Shown: one piece after another, positions 42,159 through 51,706 of the stretch | Layout of the letters: each line of letters begins with the position of its first letter | Position numbering within the stretch: the stretch's first letter is position 1 | Assembly: GCA_035651635.1 (NCBI GenBank) | Contig: DASRFK010000093.1 | Span: 1-55,495, forward strand | Length of the DNA stretch: 55,495 nucleotides | Source: JANXQE01 sp035651635 | Lineage (GTDB): Bacteria > Verrucomicrobiota > Verrucomicrobiia > Limisphaerales > UBA8199 | Direction: 5' to 3' | The notes under the pieces: model-generated | Told to the model about the DNA's origin: nothing | Database searches by the model: none | What the model saw: the letters and a program-made list of their open reading frames with translations, nothing else | Made by a program: the position numbers and the translations under genes

Positions 42159-42168
42159 CTCCCGCTCC

Positions 42169-42774
42169 TCACGCGGCCTTTTTCAAGCAGGCCCGAACCA
42201 GCTCTTCGACCGTGGCTTGTGCGCCCAGAGTTTCCTGGGCCTTGCGCACGGATTCGTGCGCCTCGATCTGCTTGAAACCGAGCGCCATTAAGGCCAGCAC
42301 GGCGTCGCTCGCCTTTTGATCACCAGGCGACAATGCCCGCGCTTCGCTGGCGGCTTCCCAGGCACCGGCCGCGCCAATCTTATCCTTGAGCTCGACGACG
42401 ATTCGCTCGGCGGTTTTCTTTCCAACGCCGGTGATTTGCGCCAGCGCTTTGACGTCGCCATTAGCCACCGCGCCGCGAAAGGCCATGACGCTAATCCCAC
42501 TGAGGACGTTGAGGGCGATTTTGGGACCAATCCCGCTGACATTGTTGATTAGCAGCCGAAAAAGATCGCGCTCGGCGGTGGTGGCAAATCCGTAGAGGGT
42601 ATGGGCATCTTCGCGGATGACCAAATGAGTCAGCAACTTCAGTTCCTGTCCGGCCTGAGGCAGTTTGTCGTAGGAGGACAGAGGGATGAGCACGTCGTAA
42701 CCGACGCCATTGACCTCGACTGTGGCGTGGGTTGGCAGCGAATCGACGAGTTTGCCATGCAGGAAAGAGATCAT
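42169..42774 (-). CDS. ruvA: Holliday junction branch migration protein RuvA
   Basis: A 201-residue RuvA, which binds four-way DNA junctions as a tetramer and anchors the RuvB motor. The N-terminal OB domain (MISFLHGKLVDSLP, VEVNGVGYDVLIPL) is followed by two helix-hairpin-helix motifs (NNVSGIGPKIALNVLSG, QITGVGKKTAERIVVELKDK) and a C-terminal three-helix domain that would contact RuvB (DAVLALMALGFKQIEAHESV). The start overlaps the ruvC stop by four bases (ATGA), indicating translational coupling. No ruvB lies in the window; in many bacteria it is adjacent. Confidence 0.96.
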   Translation of the reverse strand: MISFLHGKLVDSLPTHATVEVNGVGYDVLIPLSSYDKLPQAGQELKLLTHLVIREDAHTLYGFATTAERDLFRLLINNVSGIGPKIALNVLSGISVMAFRGAVANGDVKALAQITGVGKKTAERIVVELKDKIGAAGAWEAASEARALSPGDQKASDAVLALMALGFKQIEAHESVRKAQETLGAQATVEELVRACLKKAA

Positions 42775-43349
42775 ACCCGTTTTGGCGCCGTCAGCGAGTA
42801 GCGGCCTTGTTCTTGCGCATGAGCGACGGCCAGGGCCAGGGCGTCAGCCGCGTCGGGCTCCGGCAGTTCGGCCAAGCGCAATATTCGTTGGATCATTTTG
42901 GCCACCGCCAGCTTTTGCGCGGCACCGTACCCGACGACGGCTTGTTTTACCTTGCGCGGTGCCAGTTCGTAAATTTCCAGTCCCGCCTCCGCAACAGTCG
43001 CCAGCGCGGCGCCCCGCGCCTCGCCCATAATCAGCGCCGTCTGCAGGTTTTGGGCATAAAACAAGCCTTCGACCACACAGATTTCGGGCTGATGCTTCTT
43101 CAGCACGTCTCGTAATGTTTGGACGATTTTGACCAGGCAACGCGAACGTTCCCAAGCCGCCGGGCAGGAAATGGTCCCGTGCGCCAGTGTGTTTGGGTTG
43201 GGTTTGGCTAATCGAATCACGCCAAACCCAGTGCCGCGTAGCGACGGGTCCAAGCCAAGAATTACGGTCTGGGCACTCAACCGGGGGGAAGCCGGGCTTT
43301 CAAAGGCCGGTGCGGCTATGCGGCGCGGTAACTTCAGTCGCTGCTGCAT
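42771..43349 (-). CDS. ruvC: Crossover junction endodeoxyribonuclease RuvC
   Basis: The resolvase that cuts Holliday junctions. I take the ATG at 43349 (192 residues, slightly above the usual 160-175); a TTG at 43397 would add 16 residues. About 28 residues precede the core. Catalytic acidic residues are visible in ILGLDPSLRGTGFG, VVEGLFYAQN and PDAADALALAVAH. The conserved LAPRKVKQAVVGYGAAQK segment is intact. It overlaps ruvA by 4 bp. No ribosome site is obvious upstream of either candidate start, so the N-terminus is uncertain. Confidence 0.93.
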   Translation of the reverse strand: MQQRLKLPRRIAAPAFESPASPRLSAQTVILGLDPSLRGTGFGVIRLAKPNPNTLAHGTISCPAAWERSRCLVKIVQTLRDVLKKHQPEICVVEGLFYAQNLQTALIMGEARGAALATVAEAGLEIYELAPRKVKQAVVGYGAAQKLAVAKMIQRILRLAELPEPDAADALALAVAHAQEQGRYSLTAPKRV

Positions 43350-43476
43350 TTGATTGAATTGTTGTGGTGTAATGCCCACTGGGTTCGAAGATGCCAACGG
43401 CTGCCCAGCCGCGAAAGGACAAAACTCGCAGGCGAATTTTCAATCCGCATAGATCCACGGACTGGATCGGGCAAAG

Positions 43477-44250
43477 CTAGGGCTGAGGTTTCACGGAAAA
43501 TAAAATCAAATGCTGGCGGGGGAGCGTCTCAATGGTGCGGACCCAGCGCAAAGGCAAAGCGGACATTTCCTTTCGCACCTGAGCTTCGGTCATCTTGTGG
43601 AGTGGCTTAATTGGGACTTGCGGATCCTCGCCTCGGAACTCAACGAATGCTACCCGTCCATTTGGTTTCAACGCGCGGCAGATACCGGATATCATTTCAT
43701 AGGGAAACTCAAATTCGTGATAAACATCGACCATAATGACCAAGTCGACCGATCGGGCTGAGAGATGCGGGTCAGAGACCGTGCCAAGGATCGGGACAAC
43801 GTTGGTCACGCCCAGGACCGCCATTCGGTTGGTCAAAAAGCTCAACATTTCCGGCTGAATATCTACCGCCAGCACCTTGCCGCCGGGTGTAACCTTCTTA
43901 GCCAGCCGCCGACTAAGATAGCCGGTTCCCGCGCCGATATCCGCCACGACGTCTCCAGGCTTGAGCTGGAGTTGTTCGAGCAGTTCGTCGGTGTGTTCCT
44001 CCGCCTCACGTTCCGGACGCTCGAGCCAATCGGCTCCTTGATGTCCCATCACTTGAGCGATTTCGCGGCCCAGGTAGAACTTACCGATCCCATCCGGATC
44101 GTGAGCGGCACGAAATTCGTAGGGCGGAGCGTTTGAACTTGCGGCTGGCTGGTCTGTCGCCTGAGCTGCAATCAAGGCCAGCGAGCCGGCAACCAGGCAA
44201 AGGACGGAACGGCAGCGGGAAAAATTTGTGACCGGGCGATGAATACGCAT
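43477..44250 (-). CDS. Exported SAM-dependent methyltransferase-like protein
   Basis: A 257-residue class I methyltransferase fold with a signal peptide. ATGs at 44274, 44262 and 44250 are in frame; I prefer 44250 because the signal (RSVLCLVAGSLALIAAQA) then has a short basic N-region. The SAM-binding core is VVADIGAGTGYLSRRLAKKV, followed by VLAVDIQPEML and the helix after VDLVIMVDVYHEF. Similar UbiE-like proteins with signal peptides are found in Verrucomicrobia and Planctomycetes; a SAM enzyme outside the cytoplasm is unusual and its role is not known. It starts 24 bp after the hrpA stop and is followed, after 127 bp, by ruvC. Confidence 0.82.
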   Translation of the reverse strand: MRIHRPVTNFSRCRSVLCLVAGSLALIAAQATDQPAASSNAPPYEFRAAHDPDGIGKFYLGREIAQVMGHQGADWLERPEREAEEHTDELLEQLQLKPGDVVADIGAGTGYLSRRLAKKVTPGGKVLAVDIQPEMLSFLTNRMAVLGVTNVVPILGTVSDPHLSARSVDLVIMVDVYHEFEFPYEMISGICRALKPNGRVAFVEFRGEDPQVPIKPLHKMTEAQVRKEMSALPLRWVRTIETLPRQHLILFSVKPQP

Positions 44251-44274
44251 GATGAATCTCATAGAATCGTACAT

Positions 44275-47200
44275 TTACGCGGCCGCTCGAGCTTTTCGCA
44301 ATTGCTCATCGAGGCGTTTGGGGGAAACCGGAAAAGCCGTGCCGACTTCCTGTGCAAAGACTGAGACTTTGAATTCTTCAATCATCCAGCGAAGCTCTTC
44401 GAGAACGGCCCGGGCGGAGTCTGATTTGGGCTTGCCTGAGGAGAGCTCTTTCAGTGCCGCGAGGTAAGGCGCCACCGAGCGGGCACGTTCCTGGTCTTTT
44501 GCGGGATTGAGCGCTGCCCGTTCGGCGCGAACTCGCAACGCTTTGAGATAGCGCAAAAAATCACGTAATCGCTCAAACGGGACTTTCGCGAGAAAGTCTT
44601 TTGGCAGCAACGCGCCCAGTTCCTTCTCGATGAGGGAAACGGGCGGAGCCGCGGCTCGCTGCCCGAGGTCCTGAAGGCTCGAAAGCGTTCGCGGAGCGTG
44701 AGCGGCGCGAGCAGAGACCCGGCGGAGGATCTCGATCCTGGCCTGGAGGATTGCCTCAAGCGAGTCGCTCATTTGGGCGGCCAGTCCCGGCAGCCGCTCG
44801 CGAGCCGAAGCGACGGCGGCGGAGAATTGATGCTCCGCTAATCTCGGGAATGGTTCGGACGGGAGCAGATGCGCTTTGAGATTGGCAAAGGCTCCGGCTT
44901 GCAGTTCGTCGATGGTGCAAAAGCCTGTCAGCAGTGGCCCAAGTTGTGTCAGAGCCCGGAGATCCTTTTGTAACCAAGCTAAATCCTTTTGGATTGCTAA
45001 TGCGACGAGGTGCCGGACGCCAGCCAGGCTGGCCCTTCGCGCGGCATCACGAGACCGAAAGAGCCGCAGATGGAGCTGCCCTTCTTCGAGGGTGAGGCTG
45101 GGCCATGCTTCGACAAGTTCGGGTTCGGCACCTGCGGTCACCCGTTCCGGAACGTCCCCAATGCTCCAGCTCGTAAGGCCAAACCGTTCCCAGCGCTGCG
45201 TCAGGCGCTCCCATTCAGGCGATTCTTTGGCTGCTTCGGGTTTGGCCTGGACCAGTTGCTGGCGTAGCTGAGCCAAGTCGCGGCCAGTGGCGACTGTTTT
45301 CTGATCACGCCCGATGACTTCAACGCGGGGCCGCAAATGCGCCGGCAGCGGCTCTGCCGGCCAGGCTGTGGCGGGAATCTCGACGCCATATTTTTTGTGA
45401 ATGAAGTGAGCCAGTTCCTCTTTGAGCGAGTGCCCGCGTGGCTGCAGCTCACGAGCGATCTCGGCAACCTTTGGCGGGAAGGGCATCAGCTCACGGCGGA
45501 TGGCTTTGGGCAAAGAACGGAGGAGTTCGGCGATGGTGGCCTCACGAAAGCCGGGCACCACCCATTCGACGCTGGCGGCAGATAAATCCTGCGCCAGGCT
45601 GATATTCAGCTTGATGGTTACACCGTCGTGTTCTTCGCCCGGACTATAGCTGTAGGCCAGCGGCACCGCTTGTCCACCCAACCGAACATGGTCAGGGAAC
45701 GCTTCCGCGTCGTAGGTCAGGTCCAAGTCGCCAATCAGGTCGGTCTCCGTCGCGCATAGAGTCCGGCCGCCGTCGTGCTCGGCGAGCCAGCGATTGAGTT
45801 CATGAAAAGAGGAGACGGCCTCAAGGTGTCGCGCATAAAACCCAAACAGCGCTTCATCTAAATCCACGAGATCGTGCCGCCGCATCCGCGTTTGCCAGGT
45901 CTCGATCTTATGCCGGACCTGGCGGTTATGCTCGATAAAGCTGTAAGCTGAGGGAATACGGGCGACGTCCGCCCGAGCTTCCGCGAGCAATTGACTCGAA
46001 GAGAGCTTTTTGTCATCGAGCTCTCGCGGCGCAGGCTGTGGCTCGGGCCGGAGATTCTCTTCCACCAAAGCGCCGCGAATGAAAATGTCCGTCGCTCGTT
46101 TCGGGTCAATGTTGCCAAAGGCCACCTTGCGTTCGCGGACTTCCAGGCCGTATAGAAAGGTCCTCTCGACCGCCAGAACCTGGCCCGCCGCCGGATTCCA
46201 AAAAGGGTTATCGACAGTTGTTTTGCACAAATGCGGGGCCAGCTCGATGATCCAACTCGGCTCGATCCCCGCCAGGGTGCGTGCGAATAACTGCGACGTT
46301 TCAACCACTTCACCCGCGACGATCCATTCGGGCTGACTGGTTTTGGGCTTTTCGGAGGCCGGCCGGATCGCGTGTTTGCCTCGCTTCTGAGGCACCGCTC
46401 GCTCGAAGAGGACCGAGCCGGGAAACACGTTCAACTGGCGATTGCCCGGCCCACGGTAGAGATTGCGTTCCGACCGGATGGCCACATGCCCGAGCAGGCC
46501 GGCCAGAATCGCGCGGTGAATCGCCTCATACGCGGCGTTGCTTTCATTGATGCGTAGAGTGCCGAGGTCCTGGAGGGCGTCCTGGAGTTGTGCGTGCAAA
46601 TCCTGCCACTCACGCATCCGAAGATAAGATAGGAAATGCGCCTTGCAGAATTTGCGCCGCTGGTTCTGAGTTCGGAGCGTCTCCCACTGATCGTGGACGG
46701 CATTCCAAATATTGAGCAAAGCCAGGAAGTCGGAGCGGGGATCGGCGAAACGCTTGTGCGCGGCGCTGGCGGCGTCCTTGTGATCGAGCGGCCGTTCGCG
46801 GGGGTCCTGAATGCTCAGGCCGGCGGCAATGATGAGCAGTTCTTTGGTCGCGTGCTCGTGGTGGGCCTGCAAGAGCATGCGGCCGAGCGTGGGATCAATG
46901 GGGAGGCGCGCCAGGTCACGGCCCAACCCAATCAGGGAACGGTTTTCGTCGAGGGCGCCAAGTTCCTGCAGCAAGCGGTAGCCGGCATCGATTGCCGCGG
47001 GCGCTGGCGGATTGATGAATGGGAAAGTCTCAATTTCTCCCAGGCGAAAGGCTTTCATCCGGAGAATGACTTCGGCCAGGTTAGCCCGCTGAATCTCCGG
47101 CTGGGTGAACGGGGGCCTCGCCGAAAAATCCTCTTCGGAAAAGAGCCGGATACAAACGCCATTCTGAACGCGGCCGCTGCGGCCTTTGCGCTGGTTGGCG

Positions 47201-48372
47201 CTGCTCTGGGCGATGGGCTCGATCGGTAGCCGCCGGGTCCGGGTCCGCGGGTTATATCGGCTGATGCGAGCAAGGCCCGAGTCGATCACGTAACGAATAC
47301 CAGGAATCGTCAAGGACGTCTCGGCAATGTTCGTGGCAATCACGATTTTGCGCCGGGCAGCCGGCGCGAATACCCGTTGCTGGTCGCCCGCGCTCAATCG
47401 GCCAAAGAGCGGGACGATCTCGACTGAATCGCCCAGGCGGGTTTGGAGCAAGTCGCGGGTTTCTCGAATATCGCGCTCGCCAGGCATGAAGATCAGCGCA
47501 TCACCATCGCCGGGTTCCATGGCGATCCCTTCAGCCGCGCGCACCGCCGCGTCGATATAAGTGAGGTCCCCCGCTTCCTCTGTCGAGACATCCAGCGGGG
47601 TGTACACGACTTCAACCGGGTAAAGCCGCCCGGAAACCTCGAGAATTGGCGCAGCGGAGAACGCTTGGGAAAATGCCTGTGTGTCAATCGTGGCTGAGGT
47701 GATGATCAGTTTCAGTTCCGGCCGTTTTGCCAGGAGGCCTTTGAGGTAGCCGAGCAAAAAATCAATGTTCAGGCTGCGTTCATGGGCCTCGTCGATGATG
47801 ATGGCGTTGTATTCGGACAGTAACGGGTCGCCCTGGGTTTCGGCGAGCAGGATGCCGTCGGTCATGAGCTTGATATAGGTATTTGGACTGGAGCGATCGT
47901 CGAAGCGGATTTTACAGCCCACTTCATCGCCCCAGCTCACGTTGAGCTCTTCGGCGAGGCGCCGGGAGATCGAGAGCGCGGCGATGCGCCGGGGCTGCGT
48001 GCACCCAATCATGGCTTCGATCCCCAGGCCCGCTTCGAGGCACATCTTGGGAATTTGCGTGGTTTTGCCGGAGCCGGTTTCGCCGGCGATGACGATCACC
48101 TGGTGGCGTCGAATGGCCTGCACGATTTCATCCTTGCGCGGCGTGATGGGTAAAGCGGGCGGATAGGTGATTCGCGGCAGGCTTGACTGCCGTTGCTCAC
48201 GAAGAGCTGCCGAAGCTTCAGCCTCTTGCAGAAGGCGCGTTAGGATGCGCTCATGGACGTCCGGGTGATGGCGGTCCCGCAGCAGTCGGACAAGGCGCGA
48301 GCCAAGCCGGACCCAATCCGGCAGCATCGCCTTGGGCAGCAATTCTTTGATTTGGCCTATGCGGGCGTCCAT
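44275..48372 (-). CDS. hrpA: ATP-dependent RNA helicase HrpA
   Basis: A DEAH-box helicase of about 1365 residues. The frame opens at a TTG at 48516, but the first 48 residues overlap a dispersed repeat; the ATG at 48372 (MDARIGQIKELLPKAM) matches where HrpA proteins normally begin, and an ATG at 48441 is an alternative. Motifs are Walker A GETGSGKTTQIPK (Lys103), DEAH in IIDEAHERSLNIDFLL, SATID and QRKGRSGR. They are followed by HA2 and OB-fold domains and a long C-terminal DUF3418 region, as in E. coli HrpA (about 1300 residues), which rescues stalled or collided ribosomes and processes some mRNAs. It leads the minus-strand run and is divergent from the PVC dehydrogenase gene. Confidence 0.9.
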   Translation of the reverse strand: MDARIGQIKELLPKAMLPDWVRLGSRLVRLLRDRHHPDVHERILTRLLQEAEASAALREQRQSSLPRITYPPALPITPRKDEIVQAIRRHQVIVIAGETGSGKTTQIPKMCLEAGLGIEAMIGCTQPRRIAALSISRRLAEELNVSWGDEVGCKIRFDDRSSPNTYIKLMTDGILLAETQGDPLLSEYNAIIIDEAHERSLNIDFLLGYLKGLLAKRPELKLIITSATIDTQAFSQAFSAAPILEVSGRLYPVEVVYTPLDVSTEEAGDLTYIDAAVRAAEGIAMEPGDGDALIFMPGERDIRETRDLLQTRLGDSVEIVPLFGRLSAGDQQRVFAPAARRKIVIATNIAETSLTIPGIRYVIDSGLARISRYNPRTRTRRLPIEPIAQSSANQRKGRSGRVQNGVCIRLFSEEDFSARPPFTQPEIQRANLAEVILRMKAFRLGEIETFPFINPPAPAAIDAGYRLLQELGALDENRSLIGLGRDLARLPIDPTLGRMLLQAHHEHATKELLIIAAGLSIQDPRERPLDHKDAASAAHKRFADPRSDFLALLNIWNAVHDQWETLRTQNQRRKFCKAHFLSYLRMREWQDLHAQLQDALQDLGTLRINESNAAYEAIHRAILAGLLGHVAIRSERNLYRGPGNRQLNVFPGSVLFERAVPQKRGKHAIRPASEKPKTSQPEWIVAGEVVETSQLFARTLAGIEPSWIIELAPHLCKTTVDNPFWNPAAGQVLAVERTFLYGLEVRERKVAFGNIDPKRATDIFIRGALVEENLRPEPQPAPRELDDKKLSSSQLLAEARADVARIPSAYSFIEHNRQVRHKIETWQTRMRRHDLVDLDEALFGFYARHLEAVSSFHELNRWLAEHDGGRTLCATETDLIGDLDLTYDAEAFPDHVRLGGQAVPLAYSYSPGEEHDGVTIKLNISLAQDLSAASVEWVVPGFREATIAELLRSLPKAIRRELMPFPPKVAEIARELQPRGHSLKEELAHFIHKKYGVEIPATAWPAEPLPAHLRPRVEVIGRDQKTVATGRDLAQLRQQLVQAKPEAAKESPEWERLTQRWERFGLTSWSIGDVPERVTAGAEPELVEAWPSLTLEEGQLHLRLFRSRDAARRASLAGVRHLVALAIQKDLAWLQKDLRALTQLGPLLTGFCTIDELQAGAFANLKAHLLPSEPFPRLAEHQFSAAVASARERLPGLAAQMSDSLEAILQARIEILRRVSARAAHAPRTLSSLQDLGQRAAAPPVSLIEKELGALLPKDFLAKVPFERLRDFLRYLKALRVRAERAALNPAKDQERARSVAPYLAALKELSSGKPKSDSARAVLEELRWMIEEFKVSVFAQEVGTAFPVSPKRLDEQLRKARAAA

Positions 48373-48435
48373 TACACGGAAGAGCAACTCTACCGCAAAG
48401 TGAGGCGCCTGCGAAATACGCAAATGCGCCAGGTC

Positions 48436-48470
48436 AACCATGGATGGACCCAGATGAACACTGATAAGGG
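48436..48470. repeat. Dispersed-repeat remnant (NHGWTQMNTDK-type)
   Basis: Plus-strand bases AACCATGGATGGACCCAGAT, then GAACACTGATAAGG, read in one frame as NHGWTQMNTDK. By memory, this wording recurs as short bogus proteins annotated across many environmental genomes because it belongs to a dispersed intergenic repeat. Here it lies between the divergent hrpA and cytochrome genes. It is a fragment, with no second half recognised. Confidence 0.55.
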
Positions 48471-48560
48471 GCTGATTTGCATCGACTGGTGGAAGACGTT
48501 GAAGAATGGGCGCCAATCTTGACCCCAGCGTCTCCCTTCTTACAATGCAGTGAGTTGAAA

Positions 48561-51500
48561 ATGCTTTTTCTAAATCGTCATCGTGCTTTCCTTGCCGCCG
48601 CTGTCCCGCTAAGCCTCGTCTTGGGCGTGAGACTGAGGGCGGCGGAGGCGACGAATGATTTTCCGATCCCGGTTGCCCAAGTGGCCAATCACGTGATTTT
48701 GCCGCCCGGATTCAAAGCCTCCCTTTTTGCCGGTGAACCGGATGTGCGGCAACCGATTGCCATGACGTTTGACGATCGGGGACGGCTCTGGGTGGCCGAG
48801 TGTTACACGTACGCCGACCTCAAAACCAATTACGACCTGAACCTGCGCGACCGCATCGTCATTTTCGAAGATTCCAGGGGGACGGGTCATTTTGATAAAC
48901 GCACAGTTTTTTGGGATCAAGGCCAACGGCTGACCAGCATTGCGGTTGGATTTGGCGGAGTGTTCGCTACCTGCGCACCAAACCTGCTCTTCATCCCGGA
49001 TCGGAATGGCGACGACGTACCGGACGGACCGCCGCAAGTCCTGCTGGATGGTTGGGACACCGATGTGGTGCGACATAATATCGTGAATGGATTGAAGTGG
49101 GGGCCCGACGGCTGGTTGTACGGGCGGCACGGGATTCTAGCCACGTCCAACGTCGGAAAGCCTGGCACACCGGAGAGCGAGCGCACGAAACTGAACTGCG
49201 GCATTTGGCGGTACCATCCCACGCGCCACGTTTTCGAGGTGGTCTGTAACGGCACAACCAATCCGTGGGGCCATGATTGGGATGAGTATGGCAACCTCAT
49301 GTTCATCAACACGGTCATCGGGCATCTCTGGCAAGGAATCCCTGGCGCTTATTTCCAAAGGATGTTTGGCGAACATTTAGCGCCGCATCGCTATGGTTTG
49401 ATCGAACAGGCCGCCGACCATTACCACTGGGATACCGGCAAGAGTTGGACGGAATCGCGAAATGCCGGGGCCGGCTCGGATGCCTTGGGCGGCGGGCACG
49501 CCCACAGCGGGTTGATGATTTACCTGGGGGACAATTGGCCCGAGCAGTGCCGGGGAAAAATGTTCACGCTGAATTTCCATGGCCGTCGGATCAATGAGGA
49601 TCGCCTCGAGCAGAACGGGTCCGGCCTGGTCGGGCGGCATGACCCGGATTTCGTCAAATTCGAGGACCCATGGTTTCGGGGAGTCGACCTGGACTATGGG
49701 CCGGACGGCGGCGTCTACGTGCTGGACTGGTCTGATACGGGAGAATGTCACGGGCACGACGGCGTGAACCGTGAGAGCGGGCGCATTTACAAGCTGACCT
49801 ATGAAGGAGCGGGAGCCAAACCAGGATCCAACTCCATGCCATCGCCGGCATCCTTGTTGACCAATAGCCTCCTCAAAGCCTCTGAGTCCGAGTTGGTGAA
49901 ACTGCAGTTTAATCCTAACGAATGGTACGCGCGGCATGCGCGACGCGTCTTGCAGGAACGCGCCGCGGCTGGGACCGACCTGACCTCGGCAAAAACAGCC
50001 TTGCTGAAGGATTTTGATGAGAACACCAACGTGTCCACTAAAATCCGGCTGCTCTTTGCTCTTCATGCGATCGGGGCCGACTCGCAAGCATGGCTGACTG
50101 CGCAACTCCAAAATCCCGACTTTCACATTCGCAGCTGGGCGGTGCGGTTTTTGGCGGAAGCCGGCGGGCCTTGGGAAGAACTGGTGCCGCTGTTCACCAA
50201 GCAGGCAGTGGAAGATCCCTCGCCGGCCGTGCGGCTGGAACTGGCCTCGGCTTTGCAGCGTATTCCGGTCGAGTTGCGTGAGCCGCTGGGCGACGTGTTG
50301 GTGCGGCACGGCGAGGATGTGAACGATCATAATCTCCCGCTGATGCTTTGGTACGGTGTCGAACCACTCGTAACGGATTATCCAACCAACGCAATTCGGC
50401 TGGCGAAACAGAGCCGAATACCAATCGTGCGGGAATTTGTGGCGCGCCGGCTCGGTGAAGAGTTGGGCAAACACGAGGAATGGGTGGAAGCTCTATTACA
50501 AAGTGCGCTCACCTCGGGGCCCGCCGCGCAATTGGATATTCTGCACGGTTTGGCCACGGCCCTCCAAGGGTGGCACGACGCACCGAAGCCGCAGGCCTGG
50601 GACAAATTAAGGGAGAGCGTTGCCGAAGCGAAGAATCCAGCTTTGACGGCCTTGGCGCAACAGTTGGGCGTGCTGTTCGGCGATATCCACGCTTTGCAGG
50701 AATTGCGGCAAATCGCGCTCGACCCAGCCTCCAACCCCGACGCACGGCGCAACGCCCTCGAACAGCTTGTTACTGCCCGGGCGGGTAATCTTGACACGAC
50801 GCTACGCAGCGCGTTGGAAGACCCCGTGGTGGCTGGGACAGCCTGCCGCGGCTTATTGCAGGTGGACGATCCCAAAATGCCTTCGCTCGTGTTGCAACAT
50901 TGGGCCGGCATTCGCCCCGAGGACCGCCCGGCCGTCCTGGGTGCAATGGCCTCGCGCGCCTCCTCGGCAGCCGTGCTCCTGGATGCGGTGGCCGACGGTA
51001 GAATCCCCCGCAACGCCATTACCGCTTATCACGCGCGCGCGATCACGAACCTGAAAAATGAAGGCCTGGACAAACGCCTCTCCGAGCTTTGGGGTAAAGT
51101 TCAAACCAGTAACGCCGAGAAGCGCCAGCTCATGGATACATACCGCTCTCTGCTGAACCCGGACCGGTTGAAAACCGCGGACGCTGTCGCGGGTAGAGCT
51201 GTGTTCAGCCAGGTTTGCGCCGTTTGCCACAAGCTCTATGGCCAGGGTGCTGCCATTGGCCCGGATCTGACTGGCAGCGGCCGCAACAACCTCGATTACC
51301 TGCTCGAGAATATCGTCGACCCCAGCGCCATCGTGCCCGAGGACTATCGCGTATCGGAAGTAGAGCTGAAGGATGACCGTTCCATCACGGGATTGGTCGT
51401 GGGAAAGAGCGAGCGCACGATTACCTTGCAAACGCCGACGGAAAAGTTGACCGTCGACCGCGGCGAGATCGCCAAAATGCGCCAAACCAGTTTGTCACTG

Positions 51501-51608
51501 ATGCCGGAAGGTTTGTTGCAAGGACTGAAAGAAGACCAGGTGTGCAATCTGATCAAGTACCTGATGACGCCCACCCAGGTGCCGCTGCCGCAGGCCTCGG
51601 CGAAATAG
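48561..51608 (+). CDS. PVC-type membrane-bound dehydrogenase with HEAT repeats and C-terminal cytochrome c domain
   Basis: A 1015-residue exported protein typical of Planctomycetes and Verrucomicrobia. The ATG at 48561 gives a signal peptide (FLAAAVPLSLVLGVRLRAAE). Residues 45-420 form a six-bladed propeller dehydrogenase (TIGR02604-like: ILPPGFKASLFAGEPDVRQP, GLKWGPDGWLYGRHG, VYVLDWSDTGECHG). HEAT-like helical repeats occupy about 480-840. The C-terminal domain has one haem-binding site (CAVCH, Cys886, Cys889, His890) and the segment DLTGSGRNNLDYLLENIVDPSA, matching TIGR02603. The usual interpretation is a periplasmic sugar or alcohol dehydrogenase passing electrons to the haem; the substrate is not known. 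Confidence 0.9.
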   Translation: MLFLNRHRAFLAAAVPLSLVLGVRLRAAEATNDFPIPVAQVANHVILPPGFKASLFAGEPDVRQPIAMTFDDRGRLWVAECYTYADLKTNYDLNLRDRIVIFEDSRGTGHFDKRTVFWDQGQRLTSIAVGFGGVFATCAPNLLFIPDRNGDDVPDGPPQVLLDGWDTDVVRHNIVNGLKWGPDGWLYGRHGILATSNVGKPGTPESERTKLNCGIWRYHPTRHVFEVVCNGTTNPWGHDWDEYGNLMFINTVIGHLWQGIPGAYFQRMFGEHLAPHRYGLIEQAADHYHWDTGKSWTESRNAGAGSDALGGGHAHSGLMIYLGDNWPEQCRGKMFTLNFHGRRINEDRLEQNGSGLVGRHDPDFVKFEDPWFRGVDLDYGPDGGVYVLDWSDTGECHGHDGVNRESGRIYKLTYEGAGAKPGSNSMPSPASLLTNSLLKASESELVKLQFNPNEWYARHARRVLQERAAAGTDLTSAKTALLKDFDENTNVSTKIRLLFALHAIGADSQAWLTAQLQNPDFHIRSWAVRFLAEAGGPWEELVPLFTKQAVEDPSPAVRLELASALQRIPVELREPLGDVLVRHGEDVNDHNLPLMLWYGVEPLVTDYPTNAIRLAKQSRIPIVREFVARRLGEELGKHEEWVEALLQSALTSGPAAQLDILHGLATALQGWHDAPKPQAWDKLRESVAEAKNPALTALAQQLGVLFGDIHALQELRQIALDPASNPDARRNALEQLVTARAGNLDTTLRSALEDPVVAGTACRGLLQVDDPKMPSLVLQHWAGIRPEDRPAVLGAMASRASSAAVLLDAVADGRIPRNAITAYHARAITNLKNEGLDKRLSELWGKVQTSNAEKRQLMDTYRSLLNPDRLKTADAVAGRAVFSQVCAVCHKLYGQGAAIGPDLTGSGRNNLDYLLENIVDPSAIVPEDYRVSEVELKDDRSITGLVVGKSERTITLQTPTEKLTVDRGEIAKMRQTSLSLMPEGLLQGLKEDQVCNLIKYLMTPTQVPLPQASAK

Positions 51609-51613
51609 GAATG

Positions 51614-51663
51614 TAGGTTCAAGTTGCGGGCTACGAGTTACAAGTTGCAGGTTACAGGTTGAA
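51614..51663. repeat. Degenerate GTTGCAGGTTACAGGTT-type spacer repeat
   Basis: Just after the cytochrome gene, GTTC/GTTGC/GTTAC words recur every 7-8 bases (AAGTTGCGGGCTACGAGTTA, then CAAGTTGCAGGTTACAGG). It has no hairpin and no coding potential. Similar drifting repeats are frequent in PVC genomes. Confidence 0.5.
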
Positions 51664-51706
51664 GGAGTGAGGATTGGGTCCGGAAAATGGCTTCAGATTT
51701 ATAAAT

